Shown: piece after piece, positions 1-8,446 of the stretch
Numbering within the stretch: position 1 is the first letter of the stretch
Layout: every line of letters begins with the position of its first letter
Source of the DNA: Niabella drilacis
GTDB taxonomy: Bacteria > Bacteroidota > Bacteroidia > Chitinophagales > Chitinophagaceae
Length of the DNA: 64,000 nt
Direction of reading: 5' to 3'
Assembly (NCBI RefSeq): GCF_900101395.1
Contig: NZ_FMZO01000013.1
Location: 92,015 to 156,014 of the forward strand
Notes under the pieces: generated by a model
What the model was told of the DNA's origin: nothing
Database searches by the model: none
What the model saw: only the letters and a program-made list of their open reading frames with translations
Made by a program: the position numbers and the translations under genes

Positions 1-576
1 TTTGTGGAGTGGCTGCAGGCCTGTCTGCCCTTTGCTCTGTCCGTATGGCGACACGCCCCTGTGCTGTATGATACTGGGCACATTTGCCGGGAGGATATCC
101 CGGAGCTGAAAGCCCCCATCAGTAATAAGGACGCGATTAAACAATGGGAGGATGGATTATCAAAAGCCAGGGAGTTTTTGGCGGGGGCAGAACTATACCG
201 AGTGCGCAAACAGCATAAAATGGCGGCTTTTATGCTGCATCAATCGGCGGAGCAGGCATTACGGGCGCTGCTGAAAGCGGGAACCGGTTACCATGCAAAT
301 ACGCATAGTATTGACCGGCTGCTCCGTTATAGCAGCCTGGTGGCGCATCAACTGCCGGAAATATTTCCCCGGCAAACGGAGCAGGACAAGCGCCTGTTTA
401 ATCTTTTGCAAAAAGCTTATATAGACACGCGGTATAAGGAAGATTATAAAATTACGGATGAAGAATTGTTGACCCTTACCGGAAAGGTCCGGTGCGTACA
501 TGAGTTGTTATCCGATGCCAGAAACTGCTTTAAAAATGCACCGTTACAGTCTGAATTACAAAATACTTCCCAATAA
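1..576 (+). CDS. HEPN domain protein, 5' partial
   Basis: The reading frame is open at the left edge, so the true start lies outside the window. The visible 190 residues hold an alpha-helical HEPN-type domain: a helix with the pattern HKMAAFMLHQSAEQALRALL at about residues 71-90, and a later R-Y-K-E-D-Y motif at about residues 143-148. That motif sits where active HEPN RNases carry Rx4-6H; here the last position is Tyr, as in many MNT-associated and sacsin-like HEPNs. The missing N-terminus may carry a nucleotidyltransferase domain, as is common in Bacteroidota; this is inference. The gene runs directly into the next frame and heads an island of toxin and defence genes. Role as toxin or RNA-binding protein is unproven. 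Confidence 0.7.
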   Translation, partial: FVEWLQACLPFALSVWRHAPVLYDTGHICREDIPELKAPISNKDAIKQWEDGLSKAREFLAGAELYRVRKQHKMAAFMLHQSAEQALRALLKAGTGYHANTHSIDRLLRYSSLVAHQLPEIFPRQTEQDKRLFNLLQKAYIDTRYKEDYKITDEELLTLTGKVRCVHELLSDARNCFKNAPLQSELQNTSQ

Positions 577-589
577 AAACACCCAATTT

Positions 590-1168
590 ATGAAAGCCAA
601 CACCACCGGCAGACAGCGTTTTTACAAATCCTGGCATTTTCTTAACCAGGGAGGTAAACGGCCGTTGCGCATCCTATGGGAAGTATTTTATAATTATCAC
701 CTGGATGAACTGCGGGATGAGCTTCAATGCTGGCAGCAGTGTGCTTTATGTAATGACAATAGTGCGTATAGTGAAGAGGGCGCAAGGGAAGACCTGATGG
801 ATTTTATCCGGCACCTGCTCCGGCTTATTGAAGCCTATTATATATTGAATGAATGTAAAAATTCCGGCAAAAAGCGCAGGCAGCAAAAAGGATTGTCAAA
901 AGAGGCGCGGCAAATGATTGCTAAAATGAGCACTCCGGTTTTACTGACCGCCAATGAAAAGAAAGATCCGGGGCAAGTCATTACCCAATTTTGCAAAACC
1001 TTTCGCCAGTCATATGTGCAAATGGAACTGCTGGATATGCTGGACGCGGTGATTACCTATAAGGGATATAAAGAAGTATATAAAGGAAACCTGGTACTAT
1101 TCTATGAGCATTTGCATTGTTTAGTAAGGCTGGCGTATGGCTCTTGTAAACATAAAAGGAAGGTATAA
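590..1168 (+). CDS. Hypothetical helical protein next to HEPN gene
   Basis: A 192-residue protein, ATG at 590, 13 bp after the HEPN stop. An upstream in-frame start at 500 would overlap the HEPN gene by 77 bp and is less likely. It is soluble, without signal peptide or membrane segment, rich in Lys/Arg and Cys/Leu helices, with a very basic tail (KHKRKV). I do not recognise a named domain. Close spacing suggests cotranscription and a partner role with the HEPN protein, perhaps as cognate regulator or antitoxin; that is inference from position only. Confidence 0.6.
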   Translation: MKANTTGRQRFYKSWHFLNQGGKRPLRILWEVFYNYHLDELRDELQCWQQCALCNDNSAYSEEGAREDLMDFIRHLLRLIEAYYILNECKNSGKKRRQQKGLSKEARQMIAKMSTPVLLTANEKKDPGQVITQFCKTFRQSYVQMELLDMLDAVITYKGYKEVYKGNLVLFYEHLHCLVRLAYGSCKHKRKV

Positions 1169-1233
1169 AAGTATTAAATTATTATGCTTTATAGTCAATG
1201 CATAAGCAAACCATCGATCCGTGCGTTTTTTAA

Positions 1234-1266
1234 GTTGTCGCAAATTTTTACTAAATTTGCGACAAC
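1234..1266 (+). promoter_or_regulatory. Inverted-repeat operator and promoter of the AbiE-type operon
   Basis: Perfect 14-bp inverted repeat: GTTGTCGCAAATTT at 1234-1247 and AAATTTGCGACAAC at 1253-1266, spacer TTACT. The right arm overlaps TAAATTTG (1252-1259), a match to the Bacteroidota -7 box TAnnTTTG, which would start transcription near 1266, about 15 bp before the ATG at 1281. AbiEi-family antitoxins are known to repress their own operon by binding inverted repeats, so this is a good candidate autoregulatory operator. Confidence 0.75.
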
Positions 1267-1280
1267 AATATAATAGAATA

Positions 1281-1895
1281 ATGCCTGAAAGTATTGAAAT
1301 ACAAATACTTGATAAAATAAAAAAAGCCAAGAGGGGTTCGCTGTTTTTCGTGGAAAATTTTGTCAACATAGCAAATGCAAAATCAGCCAATAAAGCATTG
1401 GAACGATTGGTGAATACGGGAGAATTAGAACGCCTTGCTATGGGAATTTATTATCGTCCCGCAACGAACGATTTGATAGGAAAATTAACACCAAATCTTG
1501 AATCGGTTGCGATTGCTATTGCCAGGCGGGATAGGGCAAGAATTGTTCCGACAGGCGCGTATGCACTCAACCGGTTAGGGATTTCCACACAAGTACCTAT
1601 GAACGTTGTTTATCTTACAGACGGCTCTGCACGAAAAATAAAAATCGGCAAGCGAAGCATCTTATTCAAAAAGGCAAGCCCCAAAAATGTGGCCGCTGTT
1701 GGTGAAATAAGCGGTTTGGCCATTCAGGCATTAAAAGCAATCGGAAAAGATAATGTTCTTGACGCGGAGATAAAACACATCCAGCATCTATTGAAAAAAG
1801 AAAAACCAACACGGCTTGAGCACGATATACGCCTTGCACCAGCCTGGATTAGAGAAATAATGTTACCTGTTCTAAAACAGTTAGTGGATGGATAG
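1281..1895 (+). CDS. Type IV TA antitoxin, AbiEi/DUF6088-like
   Basis: A 204-residue protein that resembles the DUF6088/AbiEi antitoxin family. The N-terminal ~60 residues form a winged-helix-like region (helices around KIKKAKRGSLFF and ANKALERLVNTGELERL, then GIYYRP). The remainder matches the C-terminal antitoxin domain (VPTGAYALNRLGISTQVP, about 89-106). The start is placed at ATG 1281 because it follows the operator/promoter; an in-frame start at 1221 lies upstream of the operator. The 3' end overlaps the toxin gene by 8 bp, typical of translationally coupled TA pairs. Expected role: transcriptional autorepressor that also counteracts the nucleotidyltransferase toxin. Confidence 0.8.
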   Translation: MPESIEIQILDKIKKAKRGSLFFVENFVNIANAKSANKALERLVNTGELERLAMGIYYRPATNDLIGKLTPNLESVAIAIARRDRARIVPTGAYALNRLGISTQVPMNVVYLTDGSARKIKIGKRSILFKKASPKNVAAVGEISGLAIQALKAIGKDNVLDAEIKHIQHLLKKEKPTRLEHDIRLAPAWIREIMLPVLKQLVDG

Positions 1896-2898
1896 AAATA
1901 AAATATCATATTGGCTTCAGTTATCGGAGCAAGATCGTCAGGATATTTTTGAAGAATCGGCAACACAAAAGGGATTGTCCGCAGCAGCAATAGAAAAAGA
2001 TTGGTGGGTGGTGCAAACATTATCCATGATCTTTTCAATGAGCTATGCCAATGTTTTGGTTTTTAAAGGCGGCACATCGTTGAGCAAAGGGTGGAATTTA
2101 ATACAACGTTTTTCGGAAGATATTGATTTGGCGCTGGATAGGGAATTTCTTGGCTTTACAGGCAAATTGAGCAAGGGTGATATCAAAAAGCTAAGGAGAA
2201 AATCCTATGAGTTCATAACAGAAACTTTTACTGAAGAACTGAAAGAAAAGTTTGCTGAATTGGGTTTTGACAATGTTTTGATAAAATACCGGGAGGTAGA
2301 GAATCATGACCAGGATCCATTGATTATTGAAATTTATTATCCTACGGTAATTGCAAAAGACAGCTATTTAAAACCCGCGGTATTAGTGGAATTAGGTAGT
2401 CGGTCTCTGAAAGAGCCGTTTTCAAAAAGAAGTTTTGGTACCATCGTTTCAGAAGTATTTGCTGATCGGCCTTTTTCGGATATGCCGATAACTATTCCTG
2501 TTGTAAATCCTGAACGAACATTTTTGGAAAAGATATTTTTGCTGCATGAAGAATTTCAGAAAGCACCCGATAAAATACGCGTGGAACGGTTAAGCAGACA
2601 CCTTTACGATATTGAGAAACTAAGCAGGACGGAATATGCTGAAATTGCTTTGCAAAACGCGGAACTATATAATACAATAGTTGTGCATCGTAGTAAATTT
2701 ACACCAATTTCAGGAATTGACTATGCCAATCATTCGCCGGATAAAATCAACTTTATTCCACCCACGGAAATAATAAAACATTGGGAGCGGGATTATGGAA
2801 CAATGACTCAGACAATGATTTACGATAATCCGTTACGCTTTGATGAACTCATAAAACGACTTATCCAATTGCAAAAAAGAATAAATGAGATAGGCTAA
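1888..2898 (+). CDS. AbiEii-type nucleotidyltransferase toxin
   Basis: A 336-residue member of the AbiEii/AbiGii (DUF1814) nucleotidyltransferase family. Diagnostic motifs are KGGTSLSK (60-67), the GS-type nucleotide-binding motif, followed by FSEDIDLAL (75-83) with the metal-binding acidic pair D78/D80. Characterised AbiEii relatives are toxins that stop growth, and some transfer nucleotides to tRNA 3' ends; such a target here is inference. Start ATG overlaps the antitoxin stop by 8 bp. Together they form a type IV toxin-antitoxin or abortive-infection module in a region rich in other conflict genes. Confidence 0.85.
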   Translation: MDRNKISYWLQLSEQDRQDIFEESATQKGLSAAAIEKDWWVVQTLSMIFSMSYANVLVFKGGTSLSKGWNLIQRFSEDIDLALDREFLGFTGKLSKGDIKKLRRKSYEFITETFTEELKEKFAELGFDNVLIKYREVENHDQDPLIIEIYYPTVIAKDSYLKPAVLVELGSRSLKEPFSKRSFGTIVSEVFADRPFSDMPITIPVVNPERTFLEKIFLLHEEFQKAPDKIRVERLSRHLYDIEKLSRTEYAEIALQNAELYNTIVVHRSKFTPISGIDYANHSPDKINFIPPTEIIKHWERDYGTMTQTMIYDNPLRFDELIKRLIQLQKRINEIG

Positions 2899-2922
2899 CT
2901 TATACACAAGGGAGTGTATAAG
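2899..2922. repeat. 9-bp inverted repeat between AbiEii and helicase genes
   Basis: CTTATACAC (2899-2907) and GTGTATAAG (2914-2922), perfect, loop AAGGGA. It begins right after the TAA of the toxin gene and ends 22 bp before the probable TTG start of the helicase. It lacks a following T-run, so it may be an operator or mRNA hairpin rather than a terminator. Confidence 0.5.
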
Positions 2923-2944
2923 CCGTGTACAAGTTCTATAAAGG

Positions 2945-5900
2945 TTGATTAAAAATGCATCACTGAATTTGTCTGAACAGGAGATCAATAAAAAAATTGC
3001 ATTATTCCGTTCCCTTTTTAAAGGTCGGGATGATGTATTTGCAACTCGTTGGGAGATCCCAGCCCGTTCACCAGGCGATGAAGTCAAAAGTGGTTACATG
3101 CCCGCTTATTTATATGACCCCTATCGGTATCGGGCGCATAAAATGAAAGGCGGCACTTTTCAAAATTACGCAGATAAAAAATATTTGCAGCTTACAGATG
3201 ATCAGCTTACTAAACATTTAAACGGAGAGCAACTTATTGGAATATACCCTTTATTGCAAAACAACACCTCCTGGTTTATTGCTGCGGACTTTGATGAACA
3301 GAACTGGATAGCCGATAGTAAAAAATTTTTGGAATGCTGCAAAGCAAAAAAAATACCGGTCTACCTGGAGCGTTCCCGCTCAGGAAAGGGCGGGCATGTA
3401 TGGATATTTTTCAAGGAGCCTTATCCTGCCATCAAAGGCAGAAAGATATTCCTGTTGCTCCTCAATGAATCGGGCGCGGTTTCTGTTTTTGATAAAAACT
3501 CAAGCTTTGACCGGTTATTCCCAAACCAGGATACGCTTTCGGGGAAAGGATTGGGTAACCTGATAGCATTGCCGTTACATAAGACCGCTTGGGATCAGGG
3601 AAACAGTTGCTTTATTGATCCGCAGACCTTGTTGCCATTTCCTGATCAATGGAGTTTTTTGTCAGGGATTCAAAAAGTGGATAGTGAAACGCTGGATGAA
3701 ATCTATCATTCGATATCTGCTGGAAAACCCGCTGATACAACTATTATTAAAAAAGAAGCAACTGATCATTTAACCATATCTCTAAACAATACGCTGCAAT
3801 TGAACCGATCAGCAATACCACTTTCACTTATCAACTTTCTTAAAGAAGAATTGAATTTTACGAACACGGCATTTCTCATCAAAAAGAAGATCGGCAAGAA
3901 TACATTTGGCACGGAGCGGTATTTTCGGTTTATTGAAGAAACAGAAAACGATGTTATTGTACCAAAGGGATTTGCTGGCAGGTTATTGCGGTTTTGCAGA
4001 AATGCCGGCATTACTTTTAGTTTTGAAGACCGTAGAGAAAAGAAAGCATCCTTACAATTCAACTTTCAAGCGGAGTTAAGAAATTACCAGGCTCCGGCCG
4101 TGGAAGCTGCTGACAAAAAAGATATGGGCGTAATTGTGGCTCCTCCTGGCGCAGGCAAAACAATTATGGGATTAAAGATCATTGCAGACAAGCAGCAACC
4201 GGCTTTAATCGTTGTGCACCGGAAACAATTGATGGATCAATGGATGGATCGGATTGAAGCATTTCTTGGTATCTCAAGGCAAAAAATCGGGAAAATTGGC
4301 CAGGGGAAATTGAAAATTGGAGAACATGTGACAGTTGCTACTATTCAAAGTCTTGCTAAAGAATTAGCGAAAAATGAAAGTGCCGAAATTAAAGACGCAT
4401 TTGGCACAATACTTATAGATGAGTGTCATCATATTCCTGCCGAGACCTACCGAAATACCATCCAACAATTCAATAGCTATTACTTGTATGGATTTACAGC
4501 AACTCCTTTTAGAAAATACAATGATGGTCGATTAATTTTTATTCACCTGGGAGAAATTATTGCAGAAATAACTGCACAACAAACGGGCAAACACAAACAT
4601 GCCACCATTATTGTGCGAAATACAGATCTGGACGTGCCCTTCAATTCAAAAACAGACCGGTTTGAAACGCTGTCCAGAATCCTGGTACATGATTCTGCCC
4701 GGAACAAACTGGTTTTACAGGATATTACCAGTGAATTGAACACAGGCAAGAAGGTAGTTATTCTTACAGAGCGAAAAGAACATATTGATTCTTTAGAGCA
4801 ATACCTGAAGCAATCTTACGAAGTTGTTACATTAAGTGGTGACGATATGGAAAGCAGTCGCGCCGCGAAATGGAAACTATTAAATGCCGGTAGTTATCAG
4901 GCTTTGATAACAACCGGGCAATTCTTCGGTGAAGGAACGGACCTCCAGAATGCGAACTGCTTATTCCTGGTGTACCCTTTTTCTTTTGAAGGGAAATTGA
5001 TACAGTATATAGGCCGGGTGCAACGATCAGAACTTACGCCAATCGTATACGATTATCGTGATATTAAAATTGACTACCTGAACAGAATGTTCCTGAAGCG
5101 GAATACTTATTACAGGAAATTAATCCGCCAGTCAACTTTGTTTGATGATCCGGTAGAGGACGAAGCTCCTGTTCCCCAAAAAAGTGAATTGGTGACGATC
5201 GACAAGGAAATAAGTGTGCCGATTGAGTCGCTGGAATTCAGATATGGAAGCATTGCTTTCTCATATACAACCGATGCAGCTATAAAAATGGAGTTGGAAA
5301 TACCGCATGATGATATTCGACCTGAATTTGAAGTGCTGAAGCCCTATTTTGAAAAAGCGCTGAAGTCAAAACATATTAGAGTGGCTATTTACGCAGAGAT
5401 AGAAAAAGGACAACTGGTAGCACAATTGGCATCTTCAGATGATCTTCAAAAGATAAACCGGCAAATTATTGATGGTGTTCGATTTCAATTCATTGCTAAA
5501 CCACTTTTTGGAAAAGCAAACCCGGATAATAAAAATGGGTTAGGGCAGCAGTTACAAACGAAACATCCTTTATACGAATCAGGCGAAGAGCTGCTGGACG
5601 ATGCATTAAAATATACTCAATACAAACACCATAAGCATCTTCGGTACCTTGCCGATAATCACGCGGGACATTTGGTAAAGATCCGGTTTGTATTGCAGCC
5701 ATTCTCCTTTGTATTTCTTTTGGAAGGTATGGAGCAATTTCATATGATCCTGGAAACACTGGATACAGAAGAGGCAAGTTATCTTTGGCATTTTCCAAAA
5801 AGCGTTTCGGAATTACCACAACGACTAACAGAGATCGATAGAAACCTGGATATTATCCGGAAGCAAGGGCGACAGGGATTTTTGACGGCTCCGCCGGAAA

Positions 5901-5986
5901 ATTTCAGCCGGGTATTGCATGATTATGCTGATGAGCAAAAGGGATTTGTCCTTTGGAAACATGCGTTGGAAGAGCAGTTGGTTTAA
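2945..5986 (+). CDS. AEP primase-superfamily II helicase fusion, TOTE-system-like
   Basis: A 1013-residue fusion. Residues ~18-260 form an archaeo-eukaryotic-primase-like domain like that of TOTE conflict proteins: catalytic DFDE with D115 and D117, SRSGKGGH ending at H151, and an LFRSLFKGRDDV start. Residues ~375-700 are a superfamily II helicase: Walker A PPGAGKT (400-406), DECH (492-495), TATP (518-521), GEGTD (662-666) and QYIGRVQR (687-694). The C-terminal ~300 residues are unassigned. No in-frame ATG precedes the conserved primase N-terminus and a stop lies at 2939-2941, so TTG 2945 is the best start. The family is associated with mobile elements and conflict with invaders. Neighbours (AbiE upstream, Fic downstream) support a defence or plasmid-conflict role; exact activity is unknown. 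Confidence 0.8.
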   Translation: MIKNASLNLSEQEINKKIALFRSLFKGRDDVFATRWEIPARSPGDEVKSGYMPAYLYDPYRYRAHKMKGGTFQNYADKKYLQLTDDQLTKHLNGEQLIGIYPLLQNNTSWFIAADFDEQNWIADSKKFLECCKAKKIPVYLERSRSGKGGHVWIFFKEPYPAIKGRKIFLLLLNESGAVSVFDKNSSFDRLFPNQDTLSGKGLGNLIALPLHKTAWDQGNSCFIDPQTLLPFPDQWSFLSGIQKVDSETLDEIYHSISAGKPADTTIIKKEATDHLTISLNNTLQLNRSAIPLSLINFLKEELNFTNTAFLIKKKIGKNTFGTERYFRFIEETENDVIVPKGFAGRLLRFCRNAGITFSFEDRREKKASLQFNFQAELRNYQAPAVEAADKKDMGVIVAPPGAGKTIMGLKIIADKQQPALIVVHRKQLMDQWMDRIEAFLGISRQKIGKIGQGKLKIGEHVTVATIQSLAKELAKNESAEIKDAFGTILIDECHHIPAETYRNTIQQFNSYYLYGFTATPFRKYNDGRLIFIHLGEIIAEITAQQTGKHKHATIIVRNTDLDVPFNSKTDRFETLSRILVHDSARNKLVLQDITSELNTGKKVVILTERKEHIDSLEQYLKQSYEVVTLSGDDMESSRAAKWKLLNAGSYQALITTGQFFGEGTDLQNANCLFLVYPFSFEGKLIQYIGRVQRSELTPIVYDYRDIKIDYLNRMFLKRNTYYRKLIRQSTLFDDPVEDEAPVPQKSELVTIDKEISVPIESLEFRYGSIAFSYTTDAAIKMELEIPHDDIRPEFEVLKPYFEKALKSKHIRVAIYAEIEKGQLVAQLASSDDLQKINRQIIDGVRFQFIAKPLFGKANPDNKNGLGQQLQTKHPLYESGEELLDDALKYTQYKHHKHLRYLADNHAGHLVKIRFVLQPFSFVFLLEGMEQFHMILETLDTEEASYLWHFPKSVSELPQRLTEIDRNLDIIRKQGRQGFLTAPPENFSRVLHDYADEQKGFVLWKHALEEQLV

Positions 5987-6013
5987 ATGGTCGCGAATGT
6001 TTATAAATTAAAC

Positions 6014-6086
6014 ATTTTACCGTAAAATCGTTGGGTTTTAATCGTTTTACAGGGGCTTTAATTGATTTACAGGTTTTTGCCTGTAA
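6014..6086. terminator. Hairpins between convergent helicase and fic genes
   Basis: A perfect odd palindrome ATTTTAC-C-GTAAAAT lies at 6014-6028, and a hairpin TTACAGG-TTTTTG-CCTGTAA at 6067-6086; TTTACAGG occurs twice in between. The gap separates two converging genes, so a bidirectional terminator is plausible, though the stems are short. Confidence 0.4.
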
Positions 6087-6108
6087 TGTTTAGCAGGAAG
6101 ATCAATGC

Positions 6109-7206
6109 TTAAAATGCTGCCAGTTCGTAATTTGTACTGCGGCCACCTCCCTGCTCTTGCTGTAAAATTCCTTTTTCTATTAGGTCCTTTATATCCCGTA
6201 AAGCGGTATCCGGAGAGCATTTTGCTATTTTAGCCCATTTGGAAGATTTTAATTTTCCATCAAACCCATCCAGGAGCTTGTTCAATACAAGGCGCTGTCT
6301 TTCATTTAAGCTGATATGCTCGTGTACTTTCCAAAACGTAGCTTTCTGCAGAATTTTTTGTGTTGTTTTTTCCGTAGCTGACAACGCATTTTTGAGACAA
6401 TGAAGAAACCAGCTTAACCATTCCGTAATGTCTCCGCTGCTGTGCTGAACTTTTTGTAATACTGCATAATATTGTTTTCTTTCGATCATTATCTGACTTG
6501 ACATACTATAGAATCGTTCAGCGCTATTTTCTGCACGGGCCAGGAACATATCTGTAATAGCTCTTGCTATTCTTCCGTTGCCATCATCAAATGGGTGAAT
6601 GATGATAAACCAAAAATGGGCGATTGCCGCCTTCAGTACCGGGTCAGTGGCCGTATCATCGTTAAACCATTGAATGAATTTATCCATTTCCGGTTTTACC
6701 AGGTTGGCCGCCACTGCTTCATAGTGAATTTTTTCCTTACCCATTGCCCCCGAAACTACCTGCATTTCTTCTGTACGATATTTCCCGGCCTCAATCCTGT
6801 ACATACCACTATAACCTGTTGGGAATAGGGCCGCATGCCAGCCAAATAATCGTTCTTCGGTCATTGGTTTTTTATAGTTCTGGCTGGCATCCAGCATCAT
6901 CTCTACAACACCTTCAACACTTCTGCTGGAAGGAACAAGCCCGGCTGCATTTATGCCCAATCGTCTTGCGATGGAAGATCGAACCTGTTCATAATTCAGT
7001 TGCTCCCCTTCAATTTCCGAGGATTTTACCACATCAAGTGTAAGCGTAGTGAGTGCTGCCTCCTCTTTTGAAGAGAATCCAAGACCGCTCATCTGTCCGG
7101 ATATCTTCCCTTGCAAATGGCGTACTTCACCAAATACTGGGTTGATTACTTCATCCTTCCAGGTAAAGTTTGTCCAGTTCTTGTGCTGATAAATATATTT
7201 TGCCAC
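6109..7206 (-). CDS. Fic family protein with C-terminal winged helix
   Basis: A 365-residue Fic protein. The Fic active-site loop is HPFDDGNGR at 204-212, intact for AMP or other NMP transfer (His attacks, Asp and Arg bind Mg-ATP). An inhibitory-helix motif SxxxEG (S-S-E-I-E-G, 62-67) places it in the self-inhibited class with the helix N-terminal to the Fic core. The N-terminal segment resembles the DUF4172 domain, and the last ~80 residues form a winged helix (SSKWAKIAKCSPDTALRDIKDL, about 313-334). The start is GTG at 7206. The winged helix and the palindrome immediately upstream suggest autoregulation. Target proteins are unknown; helix-turn-helix Fic proteins are often considered toxin-like or regulatory. 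Confidence 0.88.
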   Translation of the reverse strand: MAKYIYQHKNWTNFTWKDEVINPVFGEVRHLQGKISGQMSGLGFSSKEEAALTTLTLDVVKSSEIEGEQLNYEQVRSSIARRLGINAAGLVPSSRSVEGVVEMMLDASQNYKKPMTEERLFGWHAALFPTGYSGMYRIEAGKYRTEEMQVVSGAMGKEKIHYEAVAANLVKPEMDKFIQWFNDDTATDPVLKAAIAHFWFIIIHPFDDGNGRIARAITDMFLARAENSAERFYSMSSQIMIERKQYYAVLQKVQHSSGDITEWLSWFLHCLKNALSATEKTTQKILQKATFWKVHEHISLNERQRLVLNKLLDGFDGKLKSSKWAKIAKCSPDTALRDIKDLIEKGILQQEQGGGRSTNYELAAF

Positions 7207-7228
7207 GCTTGATAGAATGGTGATGCGG

Positions 7229-7267
7229 CAAATATACTAATTATTCTCCGCAAATTTGCGGAGAATA
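7229..7267 (-). promoter_or_regulatory. Palindromic operator and promoter of fic
   Basis: A perfect 26-bp palindrome lies at 7242-7267, core CTCCGCAAATTTGCGGAG. On the minus strand it sits directly upstream of TATATTTG (7236-7229), a TAnnTTTG -7 box that would start transcription about 15 bp before the GTG at 7206. A further half-site TCTCCGCA occurs at 7278-7285. Binding by the Fic winged helix is the simplest reading. Confidence 0.7.
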
Positions 7268-7285
7268 GAGTAGCTAATCTCCGCA

Positions 7286-7767
7286 GGTGTTGAATTTGAA
7301 AATACCACCTAAAGAAAATATCTTCGGAAAATTTAGCAGATTGCCCGCCAAAAGGGACGTATTTTCACTGGTTCAAACTGCCTGGTTCATCCCCATTTTT
7401 CCGCAATTTTGGCAGAAATTGAATTATTGGCCAGTTTTTCATAAGTTTTTGATTATCAGAGAGAATGTTTCCTCAGCAGGGGGAGCAAAAAATCAAGCAG
7501 TTACATATTAAAGTGTAGCTGCTTTTTTCATTTGAGACATGTTGACTTTTGTGAATAAAATTTCGAGATTTTATGGGGCTGAGTGGGGGTTAACTTCTGT
7601 TTAATACTTTGCGTCTAATAATTCTTGCTCCAGAATCAACCAAATTTTGCTTCTCTTGCCCATGTACTTTCTTCCAACTCTAAGTCATGTATAAAGAGCG
7701 CTCTTATTTTATTTGCGATTTCATGCCTGTTAATCGTGCCCTTATCCCCGCTTTCGGCAATACCTTA
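7286..7767. other. Intergenic region with a possible 42-codon remnant
   Basis: No convincing gene. On the minus strand, in frame with the membrane-protein gene that ends at 7768, two tandem TAA stops (7765-7770) are followed by 42 further open codons to a TGA at 7636-7638. Their translation has protein-like character (for example RHEIANKIRALFIHDLELEE) but no ATG, GTG or TTG start was seen. It may be a lost C-terminal extension or a broken small gene. The rest (7300-7630) is AT-rich without visible signals. Confidence 0.3.
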
Positions 7768-8445
7768 TTATCTGCCGGCGTTCTTATCATCGCTATTATA
7801 CGCTTCCATTTCCTTATAAAATGTCATTGCTTTTATTACTGATTTACCGCCCGAACCTGCAATCAGATCCCTGAACCATTTTTTGTCTAAGTTTTCCGGT
7901 TTGTGGTTTTTGTATAACCAAAAGCTGAAATAAATAAAGGAGCCTGTCAGGACTGCCTGAAAAACTATGTATCCCAATCCGACTTCCTGCGGAAACCATT
8001 TATTGGTTAAATAGAACGTGGTGTAAAAGGGGAACTGAAAACACATTGTTTTTGCGTGGCTGATTATGGATAATTGCAATCGTGATAATTGTTGCTGAAT
8101 TTCTATTATGCTGCCATTATAATTGATATGGTTAGCCCAAACAAGATGTTTAACGTAGTCTGCAAAGCCTTTTATGTTCACTAAAGTGATTACTGAAATG
8201 GAAACAATAAAATAATTCCAGGCAGAGGAATAGTGGAACAAAGCATAAACCAATGCGTAACTTAAAAGAAGTAGGTAAAGTGCAAAAGCAATAATTCCTG
8301 CTGTTTTTAATTTTATCAATGACGTCAAAGAAGTCCGGGCTTTGTCATTAATGGCTTCTTTCAATAGAAACTCATTAATGGCTACTATTTTTTCGATTTT
8401 GGCATTTTGTTGTTTCCAAATGTTAATCAATTCTGTATTTTCCAT
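7768..8445 (-). CDS. Membrane protein downstream of ECF sigma factor
   Basis: A 225-residue protein with about four hydrophobic stretches: near residues 49-70, 74-92, 133-150 and 155-178. The N-terminal ~45 residues are cytoplasmic-looking and begin MENTELINIWKQQNAKI, a pattern seen in proteins paired with Bacteroidota ECF sigma factors. Start ATG is one base after the sigma factor stop, so the two are translationally coupled. A role as membrane-bound anti-sigma factor or signal sensor is inferred from this pairing; no zinc anti-sigma motif is present. Confidence 0.75.
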   Translation of the reverse strand: MENTELINIWKQQNAKIEKIVAINEFLLKEAINDKARTSLTSLIKLKTAGIIAFALYLLLLSYALVYALFHYSSAWNYFIVSISVITLVNIKGFADYVKHLVWANHINYNGSIIEIQQQLSRLQLSIISHAKTMCFQFPFYTTFYLTNKWFPQEVGLGYIVFQAVLTGSFIYFSFWLYKNHKPENLDKKWFRDLIAGSGGKSVIKAMTFYKEMEAYNSDDKNAGR

Positions 8446-8446
8446 T

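Noticed and set aside
3000..5900. Helicase as a type III or type I restriction subunit
   Set aside because: No methyltransferase or specificity gene nearby and the N-terminal part carries primase motifs instead of a nuclease.
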